From Hungatella effluvii (GTDB taxonomy: Bacteria > Bacillota > Clostridia > Lachnospirales > Lachnospiraceae), in assembly GCF_003201875.1 (NCBI RefSeq), contig NZ_QJKD01000008.1, positions 124,001-188,000 on the forward strand: a stretch of DNA of 64,000 nt. Reading direction: 5' to 3'. The notes beneath the pieces were generated by a model, which saw only the letters and a list, made by a program, of their open reading frames with translations, was not told the DNA's origin and searched no databases. Both the position numbers and the translations under genes were made by a program. Positions within the stretch are counted from its first letter, which is position 1. Each line of letters begins with the position of its first letter. Shown here in pieces: positions 63,075-64,000 of this stretch.

Positions 63075-64000
63075 CTACCACAGAAAAACCTCTTTCCCCG
63101 CAAGCTTCATCAACGCCTCCAGAAAGTAGTAATCACCATATATAATCGAAAATTCGTGTTCCGTGTCGTGGTAGGCCGCCGTACATTTCTCCAGCAGCTG
63201 ATCTTCTTCCTCATTCCAATTGCACCGTTCCGAAGCAAGCGTTCTCAAAAGGCGCAGCGCCGCCTGCAGATAGACACGGCTTTCCCTGCCCTTTTCCTGC
63301 TTTGCAATCTCAATAAGCCCGCAGGCGCCGATGGCGGCGGCGGTGGAGTCTTCCAGCCCGCAGTCCTCCGGCTGCCGGAAATCCACCGGAATCAGATTGC
63401 TCTCCGGAATATTAGCGATAAAGTAGTTGGCGATTTTCTTGGCGGTGTCGAGATACTTTCTGTCATTCGTGTGTAAGTAGCTCAGGACAAATCCGTATAA
63501 GCCCCACGTCTGGCCTCTGGTCCAGGAAGAGCCTTCGCCGTATCCCTGGCCTCCGTAGTCTCTGACCATCTCCCCCGTCTCAGGATTGAATTCCACGATA
63601 TGACGGACAGACCCGTCAGCCCTGACAAATGCATTCATCGCAGTATCCGCGTGATCCACGGCGATCTCATAGAATCTCGGGTCCTTCGTCTCCTCAAAAG
63701 CCCAGTAAAGCAGCGGAAGGTTCATCATACAGTCGATGATGGCCCAGCCGCGGTTGTCTTCCTGCCGATACCCCATTCCGTCATTCCAGGCCCGTAAGAA
63801 CCTGCCCCGCGGATTGTAGCGGCCCGCCAGGTTACAGGCGGCCAGCATACTGCGGTTTTTCGACTTCCCGTCACCGGTCAGACGGTAATCGGCAACGGAG
63901 GTCAGAAGCCACTTAAATCCATTGTCATGGGTCAGCCCTTCCGCGCACATTAAGTTTCTGTCCATCTTCTCTTCCGTTTCCACGGCGATTTTCTTATATT
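63075..64000 (-). CDS. GH88 unsaturated glucuronyl hydrolase, 5' end outside the window
   Basis: The frame is open to the window edge at 64000; the GTG at 63983 is internal. GH88 words: THDNGFKWLLTSVADYRL with the first catalytic Asp, RYNPRGRFLRAWN, and RGWAIIDCMMNLPLL with the second Asp; the C-terminus has WTRGQTWGLYGF. Such enzymes split unsaturated uronic acid from glycosaminoglycan or pectin disaccharides after lyase action, in the cytosol. About 60-80 residues are missing at the N-terminus. Confidence 0.88.
   Translation of the reverse strand, partial: YKKIAVETEEKMDRNLMCAEGLTHDNGFKWLLTSVADYRLTGDGKSKNRSMLAACNLAGRYNPRGRFLRAWNDGMGYRQEDNRGWAIIDCMMNLPLLYWAFEETKDPRFYEIAVDHADTAMNAFVRADGSVRHIVEFNPETGEMVRDYGGQGYGEGSSWTRGQTWGLYGFVLSYLHTNDRKYLDTAKKIANYFIANIPESNLIPVDFRQPEDCGLEDSTAAAIGACGLIEIAKQEKGRESRVYLQAALRLLRTLASERCNWNEEEDQLLEKCTAAYHDTEHEFSIIYGDYYFLEALMKLAGKEVFLW

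Overview
The window looks like chromosomal DNA from a gut Lachnospiraceae member (Clostridium cluster XIVa, of the Clostridium symbiosum / Enterocloster / Hungatella kind). The pointers are a DUF5107-type TPR protein, a GH42 beta-galactosidase remnant, a MetA with the acetyl-CoA-type active site, FeoAB with a DtxR-like regulator, a eukaryotic-type NADP isocitrate dehydrogenase and a GH88 hydrolase. Species cannot be fixed from the sequence alone.

Layout. (1) 1-2.7 kb: chromosomal left flank, a 5'-truncated TPR gene and a broken GH42 gene. (2) About 3-51.6 kb: one large conjugative or plasmid-like element, nearly all on the minus strand. Read from its right end it holds a RinA/ArpU-like activator; a ParM/ParR-like segregation pair with a signal peptidase; a divergent XRE regulator; a sigma-like factor with an Orf8-like partner; the type IV secretion operon (VirB2-like pilin, VirB6-like channel, SLT+C39 wall hydrolase, membrane-anchored protein, PrgI-like, VirB4); accessory DNA-handling proteins; a small AT-rich cargo patch (HEPN-like, DUF1989); a Rep protein with iterons inside its own gene; VirD4; a SymE/DUF6809 islet; twin XRE regulators; an S1-domain protein and a cold-shock protein; and then a surface module. 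The surface module has a DUF6273 protein, a GLUG/Ig-like protein, a VapBC-like pair, a transglutaminase-like protein and a 4,148-codon thioester/CnaB adhesin with an LPKTG motif, followed by four small genes. (3) 51.6-64 kb: chromosomal right flank with metA, ligA, rluF, feoB, feoA, a DtxR-like regulator, icd, a GNAT gene, a LysR gene and a GH88 gene cut by the window edge.

How it works together. The element has a cell-wall-crossing secretion channel, a coupling ATPase, a replicon and a partition system, and it displays very long covalently stabilised adhesins that could hold a recipient or host cell. It has no recognisable relaxase, integrase or sortase in the window, so it is either decayed, helped in trans, or moves in an undescribed way. 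Its operons share an unusual layout: good sigma-A promoters followed by terminator-like hairpins before the first ribosome binding site. Two of these leaders form a matched pair of structured RNAs whose stems differ in sequence but match in order and spacing.

The right flank holds two fold-back elements that share the same termini (GTAACAGTTCA). One sits in the icd leader and is framed by a perfect 8-bp target duplication. All domain assignments are from memory of family motifs; no searches were run.
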